NCBI GenBank assembly: GCA_016706865.1
Contig: JADJIS010000003.1
Location: 1,240,001 to 1,304,000 of the forward strand
Length of the DNA stretch: 64,000 bases
DNA from: Bacteroidota bacterium
Lineage (GTDB): Bacteria > Bacteroidota > Bacteroidia > Chitinophagales > BACL12
Direction of reading: 5' to 3'
Position 1 is the first letter of the stretch. Each line of letters begins with the position of its first letter. Under the pieces are notes generated by a model that was not told the origin of the DNA, did no database searches, and was given only the letters and a program-made list of their open reading frames with translations. The translations under genes and the position numbers were made by a program. This document shows, piece by piece, positions 1 to 7,396 of the stretch.

Positions 1-43
1 TCTGAGAACTTCGCTTACCTTTTACATGGCTGCTTATTGTGTA

Positions 44-391
44 TTAGCTAAGGTAGCTTAACCATCTGAACAATTTCCTTTTCCTTAAATACATCAGATC
101 CTTTTCATTGCTGTAAGCTTCTCGCTCAAAACAAATATTTCGGTATGCATTATAGTGATCCTTGTATTTTATTCTGTTAAGGAGGTAATTTAATAAATAC
201 AATATATAAAATGGTAAAATGGCTAATTCCAGTTGCTGTCGGAGATGAATATGTTCATGATTAATAAAAATCTTATCCTCCAGTAATTCTTTATTATTGA
301 TCAATATAAAAGGGAATAGTGTCATCCCATTTACATGCAGTTTTTTGAAGATGATCTTTTGCCAATTGCGCACCTTGTTTTCATTTATCAT
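44..391 (-). CDS. Small conserved HExxH-motif protein
   Basis: This 115-residue protein resembles an unnamed small family common in Bacteroidota. An HEHIH motif at residues 45-49 fits the HExxH zinc-metallopeptidase pattern. The conserved-looking FEREAY stretch at about 88-93 could supply a third metal ligand. A hydrophobic segment at about 56-73 suggests membrane contact. The reading frame is bounded by a good ATG and the length is typical of what I recall for the family. No peptidase activity is established for it to my knowledge, and no neighbour gives a pathway. It could be a membrane-associated metallopeptidase-like protein or a non-catalytic relative. Confidence 0.65.
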   Translation of the reverse strand: MINENKVRNWQKIIFKKLHVNGMTLFPFILINNKELLEDKIFINHEHIHLRQQLELAILPFYILYLLNYLLNRIKYKDHYNAYRNICFEREAYSNEKDLMYLRKRKLFRWLSYLS

Positions 392-490
392 AAATGCAAT
401 TGGATCGATTTTATAGATTATAAGATGACATAATATTAATGTTTTTTTTCAACGAGTCATGATGAATACGCGAAGGTTTTACCGATCCGT

Positions 491-739
491 TAGTAAGACC
501 CTCTTGAGCGTGAGCCTCACTGACTCCGTGGTTGGATATTGTTGTGGGATGATGCATTAGTGAGACCTTCGCAAGAGCGAAAGCCTCACTCGCTCCGAAT
601 TTGAATAGTGTTGTGGGATGATGCATTAGTGAGACCTTCGCTAAGAGCGAAAGCCTCACTTGCTCCGAATTTGAATAGTGTTGTGGGATGATGCATTAGT
701 GAGACCTTCGCTAAGAGCGAAAGCCTCACACGCTCCGAC
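491..739. repeat. REP-like palindromic tandem repeats (three good copies and one degenerate)
   Basis: Three near-identical units of 69-70 bp begin at 541, 610 and 680, and a diverged copy lies at about 491-540. Each contains an imperfect inverted repeat: GTGAGACCTTCGC pairs with GCGAAAGCCTCAC across a short AAGA/TAAGA loop, followed by CGCTCCGAAT. The two open frames crossing this block only translate the repeats, so I treat it as non-coding. It lies between the small HExxH gene and the esterase. The remainder of 392-971 holds AT-rich spacer and a heptamer array. Confidence 0.75.
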
Positions 740-910
740 AAAATGATTCATATGTTCAGAATTAAAGATTACGTTAATCACATTAATATCATTATTAGTA
801 AAATCTAAATTATCAAATTTTTTTTTATCCTTTTTCATCCGCCTAATCAGCGTCATCCGCGCCTGTCAGCCTTTTGGCTGGTTCCTCTTCTATTCCACTC
901 TTTGTTTTAT

Positions 911-971
911 CTTGTCCCTTTTCCCTTGTCCTATGTCCAGTCCTGTGTCATGTGTCCAATATCCTGAGTCA
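911..971. repeat. Degenerate 7-bp tandem repeat (CTTGTCC/TATGTCC type)
   Basis: About eight imperfect heptamers of the form CTTGTCC, TATGTCC and TGTCATG run up to the stop codon of the esterase gene. The same unit type recurs at 31396-31437 and, with a different consensus, at 35546-35664. Confidence 0.6.
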
Positions 972-1781
972 TTATTTCCCAAACGCCCAGGTTAAAAAGT
1001 ATGGCATTATTTCGCTCCAGGTTTGCTGATTGTGTTCGCCGCCTTTTATGAGAACAAATTGAATGTCTTTTTTATCGTCGTAACCTTTATTTTTTAATTC
1101 CTGAATAAAATCTATGGTGTCATCAATGGAATCAATAAGTCCGTTCTTATTGCGGTCGGCTTGTTCATCGTTGGTTCCACATTCGAACCAAAATTTTAGT
1201 CCTTCCTTTTTTTCGGAATTGCGGATCATCTGATGAATAATTCTGTGTTTATCTTCCTTATAACCTCGGTTATAGGCTTTCATCCTCCACCATAAAGAGC
1301 CGGAGAACACTCCTACTTTTCCAAAATAATTCGGGAAATTCCAAACGATATCAATTGCACTTAATCCGCCCATGCTCCAGCCGGCAACAACATTTTTATT
1401 TTTATCTCTCGAAACGGAATAATTATTTCGGATGTATGGCAACAATTCATTTATCATGAATTCGGAATAAAGTCCTGCCTTGGAACCCCTGTTTTTAAAA
1501 TCAACCGCCGAACTGCTTCCATATTCCTGCAATCTGTCTTCGTTGGCATGCACTCCAATTACAATAAAAGGAGTAATAATATCCTCCATCAACAGATTAT
1601 TGATCACCTCATTTAAACCCATAGACGGAATATCCTGACCATCGTTAAGCCACAATACCGGATATGGTTTTTGCTGATAATTTGGTGGTAAAATTATGGT
1701 AAGCGCAACATCCCGATTTAAATAAGAGGACCTTATCTTTTCAAATTCAACACTAACCTTCGAGGCGACTTTAAGCTTCAT
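972..1781 (-). CDS. Enterochelin-esterase-like alpha/beta hydrolase (putative esterase family)
   Basis: A 269-residue protein of the putative esterase (PF00756) family. The nucleophile elbow GWSMGG places the catalytic serine at residue 136. D205 in CGTNDE and H250 in GGEHN are the likely triad partners. After D205 there is a DxNxNGxxD stretch (about 209-217) that looks like a calcium-binding loop. No signal peptide is visible, so it is probably cytoplasmic. Substrates in this family range from siderophore esters to acyl esters and cannot be read here. It diverges from a second esterase gene starting at 1881. A TAAATTTG sequence (minus strand, 1791-1798) lies 10 bp upstream of the ATG and could be its -7 box. 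Confidence 0.85.
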   Translation of the reverse strand: MKLKVASKVSVEFEKIRSSYLNRDVALTIILPPNYQQKPYPVLWLNDGQDIPSMGLNEVINNLLMEDIITPFIVIGVHANEDRLQEYGSSSAVDFKNRGSKAGLYSEFMINELLPYIRNNYSVSRDKNKNVVAGWSMGGLSAIDIVWNFPNYFGKVGVFSGSLWWRMKAYNRGYKEDKHRIIHQMIRNSEKKEGLKFWFECGTNDEQADRNKNGLIDSIDDTIDFIQELKNKGYDDKKDIQFVLIKGGEHNQQTWSEIMPYFLTWAFGK

Positions 1782-1875
1782 TTAACAAGGCAAATTTAGC
1801 GCAAATAAGTATATAAATTTTAGATTAATTCAACATTTAAGTGTGAATTTGATTGTCGGATGGACTGATTTATCG

Positions 1876-1883
1876 TACCTTTG
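1876..1883 (+). promoter_or_regulatory. Candidate -7 promoter box TACCTTTG
   Basis: The sequence matches the Bacteroidota -7 consensus TAnnTTTG exactly. It overlaps the TTG at 1881 that would be the first possible start codon of the downstream esterase. It is therefore either a promoter with a start further in, or coincidental. Confidence 0.4.
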
Positions 1884-2651
1884 CCCCTCCTAACATCACT
1901 TGATAAAAAAACCTATACCTTGGAGCTAAACGAAGAAAAACACAGCTGGTTATCCCCTGCCCTGGGCATTAATGTGGATATGCTGACTTTTGGGACAAAG
2001 GGTTTCCCACTGATATTATTCCCAACATCAATGGGAATGCACAACGAAAACCGCGATTTTAAACTTGTGGAGTCTATAGGTTGGTTCATTGAATCGGGAC
2101 TTATAAAGGTTTATTGCCCTGATAGCATTGACAAACACAGTTGGTACAATACAGACGCAAACCCCGCCGACAGAGTTAAAAATCAAATGTTGTATGAAAG
2201 AATGTTGCTGGAGGAGGTTTACCCTGCCATAAAGGAACAAACCGGTCATCACCGCATAGGAGTTGGTGGTTGCAGTTTCGGTGGATACCATGCATGCAAT
2301 TTTGCATTCAGAAATCCGGCAATTGTTGCGGCAATGTTTTCTCTCCATGCAAAATTTGATATTAAAACACAGTTGGACGGACACTATAACGACGATGTTT
2401 ATTTTAATAATCCAGTAGATTATATTGCGGGACTGGAGGATGAAAATATTTGGAAAATGCAAATATTTTTGGGCTCGGCTGAATTTGATATGTGTCTTGA
2501 TTCTAATTATAAAATGGCTCAGGTGCTTGGACTTAAACAAATTCCGCATACTTTAGAGGTGTTGGAAGGTGAAAAACACGATTGGCCGGCCTGGAGACAA
2601 CAATTACCAAGATTTTTATCCATGTTGGATTTCGATAAAATTTATAAATAA
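1881..2651 (+). CDS. Esterase (COG4947-like alpha/beta hydrolase) of the amidoligase cluster
   Basis: A 256-residue alpha/beta hydrolase with the nucleophile elbow GCSFGG (serine 132) and a C-terminal GEKHDW that holds the likely catalytic histidine. It resembles the short cytoplasmic esterases of COG4947. No ATG is available near the N-terminus: an in-frame stop lies at 1866-1868 and the candidate starts are TTG at 1881 and TTG at 1920. The 1881 TTG overlaps a perfect TAnnTTTG box, so translation from 1920 is a real alternative. An ATP-grasp ligase follows 36 bp later and then a GCS2 ligase on the same strand. This suggests one operon in which the esterase releases or edits the ligase product, which is an inference from context. 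Confidence 0.8.
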   Translation: MPLLTSLDKKTYTLELNEEKHSWLSPALGINVDMLTFGTKGFPLILFPTSMGMHNENRDFKLVESIGWFIESGLIKVYCPDSIDKHSWYNTDANPADRVKNQMLYERMLLEEVYPAIKEQTGHHRIGVGGCSFGGYHACNFAFRNPAIVAAMFSLHAKFDIKTQLDGHYNDDVYFNNPVDYIAGLEDENIWKMQIFLGSAEFDMCLDSNYKMAQVLGLKQIPHTLEVLEGEKHDWPAWRQQLPRFLSMLDFDKIYK

Positions 2652-2687
2652 TACGACTGCCTCCCGAAGAGGTATAAATAAAACGAG

Positions 2688-3686
2688 ATGATAAAAAAAA
2701 TAGGAATTATTCACGGAATGGAAGACTCCTTTCCCACTGCATTTATCGACCGCATCAACAGCAAAAATATTGATGGTATAGTTGCGGAACGCGTATTGAT
2801 CGACAAAGTTATTCAGGGTGAACCGGGTGAATTTGCCGTTATTCTAGACCGCATTTCACACGATGCACCTTTTTACAGAAGTTATTTAAAAAATTTAGCT
2901 ATCAGTGGCACTGCAGTGATGAACAATCCATTTTGGTGGAGTGCAGATGAAAAGTTTTTTAATAATGCACTTGCAGTAAAATTGGGAATTCCGGTTCCGA
3001 ACACTGTTTTATTGCCATCACACGAATTACCTCCGAATACAAAATCGCATTCCTTCCGCAATTTAAAATATCCACTCGATTGGGAAACAATTTTTAAATA
3101 CATCGGATTTCCTGCATATATGAAACCACATGATGGCGGAGGTTGGAAAGGAGTTTACAAAGTAGATAACATGGAAATGTTTTTTGAAAAATATGCGGAA
3201 ACAGGAACGGATGTAAATATTTTACAAAGTGAAGTAACCTTCGATTATTATTTCAGATGTTATTGCCTCGGACAAAAATATGTTCACATCATGTATTACG
3301 AACCGCGCAATCCTGCACATCTTCGTTATACCTGGAATGGACCGCAAGCTTCGGCTGAATTATTGGAAACAGTGAGAGTTTATACCCTTGCTTTAAATCA
3401 GGCATTGGGTTATGATTTTAATACTGTAGAGTGGGCGGTGAAAGACGGAATTCCTTATGCAATTGATTTTTGTAATCCTGCACCCGATGCCGAAAAAGTT
3501 TCTGTTGGGGAAGAAAATTTTGAATGGGTTGTGGAACATGCTGCATTAATGGCAATTGAAAGAGCAATGGAACATAAAGAAGGTCAGGATAATTTAAGTT
3601 GGGGAACTTATGTGCATCATTCCGTAAATGGTATTGCACATAATCGCGCAACGCAACCAATTTTTAATCCCTCTGTTTCGTCTTAA
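2688..3686 (+). CDS. ATP-grasp domain ligase (RimK/D-Ala-D-Ala ligase-like fold)
   Basis: A 332-residue protein with an ATP-grasp layout. The pre-ATP-grasp region covers about 1-95. The nucleotide-binding segment AYMKPHDGGGWKGV lies at about 143-156, with the ATP-contacting lysine at 146 and a glycine-rich loop. A C-terminal metal-binding strand reads IDFCNPAPD near 258-266. ATP-grasp enzymes join a carboxylate to an amine or thiol through an acyl-phosphate. The exact substrate cannot be told. The gene is 15 bp upstream of a GCS2-type carboxylate-amine ligase, and a second ATP-grasp-like gene with a glutamine amidotransferase lies 7 kb downstream. Together they resemble the amidoligase clusters predicted to build peptide-like metabolites. 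Confidence 0.8.
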   Translation: MIKKIGIIHGMEDSFPTAFIDRINSKNIDGIVAERVLIDKVIQGEPGEFAVILDRISHDAPFYRSYLKNLAISGTAVMNNPFWWSADEKFFNNALAVKLGIPVPNTVLLPSHELPPNTKSHSFRNLKYPLDWETIFKYIGFPAYMKPHDGGGWKGVYKVDNMEMFFEKYAETGTDVNILQSEVTFDYYFRCYCLGQKYVHIMYYEPRNPAHLRYTWNGPQASAELLETVRVYTLALNQALGYDFNTVEWAVKDGIPYAIDFCNPAPDAEKVSVGEENFEWVVEHAALMAIERAMEHKEGQDNLSWGTYVHHSVNGIAHNRATQPIFNPSVSS

Positions 3687-3701
3687 AAAGAAATAATTTA
3701 C

Positions 3702-4811
3702 ATGAGTAGTTTATATAAGGATTTTACATTAGGGATAGAAGAGGAATTTCAGATAATTGATCCTGAAACCCGCGACCTTTCACATCGTCGCCACCATATT
3801 ATTGAGAACGGTGCGAAATACGATGTTGATATTAAAGCGGAGATGCATCAGAGTGTGGTTGAAGTTGCAACCAGTATTTGCAAGGATATGAAAGATGCGC
3901 GCAATCAGGTTGTTCAATTGCGAAAAATAATTGCTGAATTAGCCGATCAGGATAAATTAAAAATTGCAGCTGCGGGAACTCATCCTTTTGCATCATGGGA
4001 AGAACAATTAATTACAAATCATCCCCGTTATCAGGAAATTGTAAATGAAATGCAGGAAGCTGCACGAAGTAATTTAATTTTCGGATTACATGTGCATATT
4101 GGAATGCCATCGAGAGATGTTGCAGTGTATATGATGAATTCGCTGCGTTATTTTTTACCACATATTTTTGCATTGTCAACCAACTCGCCTTTTTGGGAAG
4201 GAAGAGATACCGGATTTAAATCGTTTCGCACAAAGGTATTTGATAAATTTCCACGCACGGGTATTCCGGATGTATTTAATGATGCAAGTCACTTCGATAA
4301 TTTTGTTGCATTGTTGGTAAAAACAAATTGTATCGACAACGGTAAAAAAATATGGTGGGACCTTCGTGTACATCCTTATTTTAATACCATCGAATTCAGA
4401 ATGTGTGACATACCGTTGCGTGTAGATGAAACACTTGCACTGGCTGCTTTAATGCAGGCAATAACCGCTAAATTATTCAAATTAAGTAAAAGCAATATCG
4501 GCTGGCGTAATTATGATCGCGCATTAATTCAGGAAAATAAATGGCGCGCCGCGCGTTACGGAATTGGCGGAAAATTAATTGATTTCGGAAAACAGGAAGA
4601 GGTGGATACCAAAGATCTTGTGCTCGAATTTTTAGATTTTGTAGATGATGTTGTTGATGAATTGGGAAGCCGCGAAGAACTCGAAAATATCAAGTGGATG
4701 CTGAATAATGGCACCGGTGCCGATCGTCAGTTAAAAACTTATTACGATAATAACAGAGACTTTAATAAGTTGGTGGATTTTATGATAGAAGAGAGTTATG
4801 TGGGGTTGTGA
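3702..4811 (+). CDS. Carboxylate-amine ligase, GCS2/YbdK family
   Basis: A 369-residue member of the glutamate-cysteine ligase family 2 (PF04107, YbdK type). The N-terminus carries the family motif GIEEEFQIID (about 11-20), with acidic metal and ATP ligands. A HVHIGM motif sits near 131-136. E. coli YbdK has weak gamma-glutamylcysteine ligase activity in vitro, and the natural substrate of most members is unknown. The length is normal and the ORF intact. It follows the ATP-grasp gene by 15 bp. The cluster is then interrupted: two large minus-strand T9SS genes lie between this gene and the glutamine amidotransferase/ATP-grasp pair at 10022-12103. Probable role: condensing step of a peptide-like metabolite, or glutathione-like thiol synthesis. 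Confidence 0.85.
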   Translation: MSSLYKDFTLGIEEEFQIIDPETRDLSHRRHHIIENGAKYDVDIKAEMHQSVVEVATSICKDMKDARNQVVQLRKIIAELADQDKLKIAAAGTHPFASWEEQLITNHPRYQEIVNEMQEAARSNLIFGLHVHIGMPSRDVAVYMMNSLRYFLPHIFALSTNSPFWEGRDTGFKSFRTKVFDKFPRTGIPDVFNDASHFDNFVALLVKTNCIDNGKKIWWDLRVHPYFNTIEFRMCDIPLRVDETLALAALMQAITAKLFKLSKSNIGWRNYDRALIQENKWRAARYGIGGKLIDFGKQEEVDTKDLVLEFLDFVDDVVDELGSREELENIKWMLNNGTGADRQLKTYYDNNRDFNKLVDFMIEESYVGL

Positions 4812-4848
4812 TTTATTCTAATACATGTGTTTGGGAAGGATTAAAAAA

Positions 4849-7206
4849 TTAATTCTTCACAAACACAACAGATACTTCTCCACTTGCAGTTTGTATTTTT
4901 ATAATATAGGCCCCACTTGCAAATTTACTTATGTTGATTGTTTGAGTATCTAAAAGTTTTGTATCAGAATAAATAATACTTCCTGTAACATTTACGATCT
5001 CTATAGTATAATGTTCGTTACCGGAATATTCGATATATAACATCTCACTCGCCGGATTCGGATAAATATTTAATTGCGATAATAGAATATTATTTGTTTG
5101 CAGACCTTCATCATTATATCCATTACAATCATCATCTGCTCCGTTTAATATTTCAGGTGCTCCTGGGTAAATTTCAGGGTTGGTATCATCACAATCGCTG
5201 TTATTTTCAACAAAACCTTCAGGCAGGTCGCAGCTGAGTGAATCTACTTCAATATTGCCGTAATCATCAGTATCGGCATCTTCAAACGAATGAATATAGG
5301 TTAAATTATCATCCACAATTCCGTCACAATCATCATCAAGATAATTACAAAATTCGGTGGCTCCGGGATAGATCATATTATTTGAATCATTACAATCACT
5401 GGAGTCCAAAACATAACCAGCAAATTCCTCAAAACAAGAAATTAAATACACATCCGCATTACCAAATCCATCCCCATCCGCATCAACAAAAAAAGTATAA
5501 AAAATTAAACCCTCATCAATATCTATATTACAATTATCATCAATTGCATTGCATATTTCCGTTGCTGCAGCATTTATTAAAATATTGGTATCATCACAAT
5601 CGGTACTATCCAATACAAAATCACTTAGAGTAAAACAGGAAACAGAATCAATTAATACATCTCCATATCCGTCATCATCTGCATCCATAAACCAATGAAA
5701 AGCAGTTGCATCTTCATCTGTTAAACCATTGCAATTGTCGTCAATAGTATTACAAATATCTGTTGCTGTAGGAAAGATCAAATTATTGGTATCATCACAA
5801 TCACTGCTGTCGGCAACAAAACCTGCAGGTATATTGCATGCAATTGAATCAATATCAATATCTCCGAAACCATCGCCATCGGCATCAGCATAAAAAACCG
5901 TATTACAATAGCCGAGTTTTACAATCCAGACGTCACCGCCATAACCAATAGGCCCATGATAACCCGAAACATCAAAATCGTTTCCCGTGGTATATCCCGC
6001 AACTACAAGATCGCCATTAGTGGTAGAAATCATGTCATAAGCATGTTCCACTTCAGAACTTCCGAAATTTTTTTGCCATTCCAATACTCCGGTTAAATTC
6101 AGTTTAACAACCCAAAAATCAGATGCTCCGTAATTTCCAGTTAGATCCATATTATCTGAGATGGCGTAACCTGCTACCAAATAACCTGAATCCACAATGT
6201 TAATAACAACCTCTGATTCTTCTCCATTACTACCACCTAAGGGTAACTGCCATTCTATAGCGCCAACACTATCCAATTTCAGCACCCACCAATCACTCGG
6301 CCCTCCGTGAAATCCCGACACGTCACCATTATTTGAATCGGTTTCCCCAGTAACGATGTAACCGCCATCCTGTGTGGGTTTAACCGAGGTGGCAATTTCG
6401 TACCCTGTTCCTCCATAATTTTTTTCCCATTCGATATTTCCCAAAGAATCAATTTTGACTATCCAAAAATCTACAGATCCATAATTATCGGATACATCTC
6501 CATCAGAGGATTCCGATCTCCCGGCAATTATATATCCCCCTTCAGGCGTTTGGGCGATAGAATTCGCATAATCGTTATTGCTTCCTCCATAACATTTTTG
6601 CCACTCGATAATTGCATCTGCGTTTAGCTTTACAATCCAAAAATCATCACCACCATGATTTCCACTAACATCTCCATCATAAGAAAAATCTGTAGATCCT
6701 GCCATTATATAACCACCCTCCTGAGTAGTAATAATACATTTTCCTGATTCATCACCACTGCCTCCATAAGACCTATCCCATAAAAATTCTCCTGTTTGCG
6801 AAAATTTTACCAGCCAAAAGTCCTGGCTACCCATTGGATCCGAAACATCTCCATCAGAAGATGAAGTTTGACCAAGCATTAAATAACCACTGTCAATAGA
6901 AATAATGCCGGATTCACCAAATTCAAAGGAAGAGCCTCCAACTGACTTTTGCCATTCAATATTAAGGTTAGAATCAATCTTTATTACCCAATAATCCCCA
7001 AATTCACTTGCTTCGGTAACATCTCCGTCTATACCTGAAGAGCCACCAAATATGATAAAACCGCTATCCGGAGTCTGTTTAATTTCTTTAGCGCTTTCAC
7101 CAAACATACCGCCAAAACACTTCTGCCAAATAATATCCGGAGCCTGTGCAAAGCTATAGAATCCTGCAAAAGGGCCAAATAACAATAAGGATAACAGATT
7201 TTTCAT
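4849..7206 (-). CDS. T9SS-secreted propeller protein with MopE-type Cys/Asp repeats
   Basis: 785 residues. A signal peptide ends at about residue 21 (YSFAQ). About seven repeats of about 60 residues follow (about 22-425), each with a W-K-x-YGG start, a DGG turn and a GDVSG-type loop, consistent with a delta-60-like beta-propeller. Four MopE-type units follow (about 430-700). Each has DxDxDGxG, an isolated Cys, a DCDD motif and CNxxDDNC, and probably binds calcium or another metal. Residues about 705-785 are a T9SS type A sorting domain with IYPNPAS. The protein should be exported and then anchored or released by T9SS. It is paralogous to the array at 43945-64000. It points against the amidoligase genes and sits inside their cluster. 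Confidence 0.85.
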   Translation of the reverse strand: MKNLLSLLLFGPFAGFYSFAQAPDIIWQKCFGGMFGESAKEIKQTPDSGFIIFGGSSGIDGDVTEASEFGDYWVIKIDSNLNIEWQKSVGGSSFEFGESGIISIDSGYLMLGQTSSSDGDVSDPMGSQDFWLVKFSQTGEFLWDRSYGGSGDESGKCIITTQEGGYIMAGSTDFSYDGDVSGNHGGDDFWIVKLNADAIIEWQKCYGGSNNDYANSIAQTPEGGYIIAGRSESSDGDVSDNYGSVDFWIVKIDSLGNIEWEKNYGGTGYEIATSVKPTQDGGYIVTGETDSNNGDVSGFHGGPSDWWVLKLDSVGAIEWQLPLGGSNGEESEVVINIVDSGYLVAGYAISDNMDLTGNYGASDFWVVKLNLTGVLEWQKNFGSSEVEHAYDMISTTNGDLVVAGYTTGNDFDVSGYHGPIGYGGDVWIVKLGYCNTVFYADADGDGFGDIDIDSIACNIPAGFVADSSDCDDTNNLIFPTATDICNTIDDNCNGLTDEDATAFHWFMDADDDGYGDVLIDSVSCFTLSDFVLDSTDCDDTNILINAAATEICNAIDDNCNIDIDEGLIFYTFFVDADGDGFGNADVYLISCFEEFAGYVLDSSDCNDSNNMIYPGATEFCNYLDDDCDGIVDDNLTYIHSFEDADTDDYGNIEVDSLSCDLPEGFVENNSDCDDTNPEIYPGAPEILNGADDDCNGYNDEGLQTNNILLSQLNIYPNPASEMLYIEYSGNEHYTIEIVNVTGSIIYSDTKLLDTQTINISKFASGAYIIKIQTASGEVSVVFVKN

Positions 7207-7342
7207 GACAATATTAAATCGTATAATTAACTAAAGTTAGTTAATTTTTAATTTATTGCATTTCATGCTTTTACATTAAATAATTTCGGCGATTCGATTC
7301 TTTGAATGTGCAACTGCCATGAAATGGGCTACACTACTCAAT

Positions 7343-7378
7343 AAAAAACCGCATATAAAAATTCATACGCGGTTTTTT
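7343..7378. terminator. Bidirectional rho-independent terminator
   Basis: AAAAAACCGC (7343-7352) pairs with GCGGTTTTTT (7369-7378), with A and T tracts on both sides. It lies 19 bp past the stop of the minus-strand sulfatase gene and so probably ends that transcript. Confidence 0.7.
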
Positions 7379-7396
7379 ATTTAAATTAATTTCTAC

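Noticed and set aside
411..856. Two minus-strand open frames of 82 and 66 codons
   Set aside because: They translate the 69-70-bp tandem repeats (repeated LAKVSLMHHPTT-type text) and have no independent coding signature.
2028..2549. 173-codon minus-strand frame inside the esterase gene
   Set aside because: It lies antisense to a well-supported esterase with catalytic motifs and has no recognisable domain.
5238..5633. 131-codon plus-strand frame rich in Tyr, His and Asn
   Set aside because: It is an antisense shadow of the repeated MopE units of the T9SS gene. The same kind of frame appears opposite other array genes.
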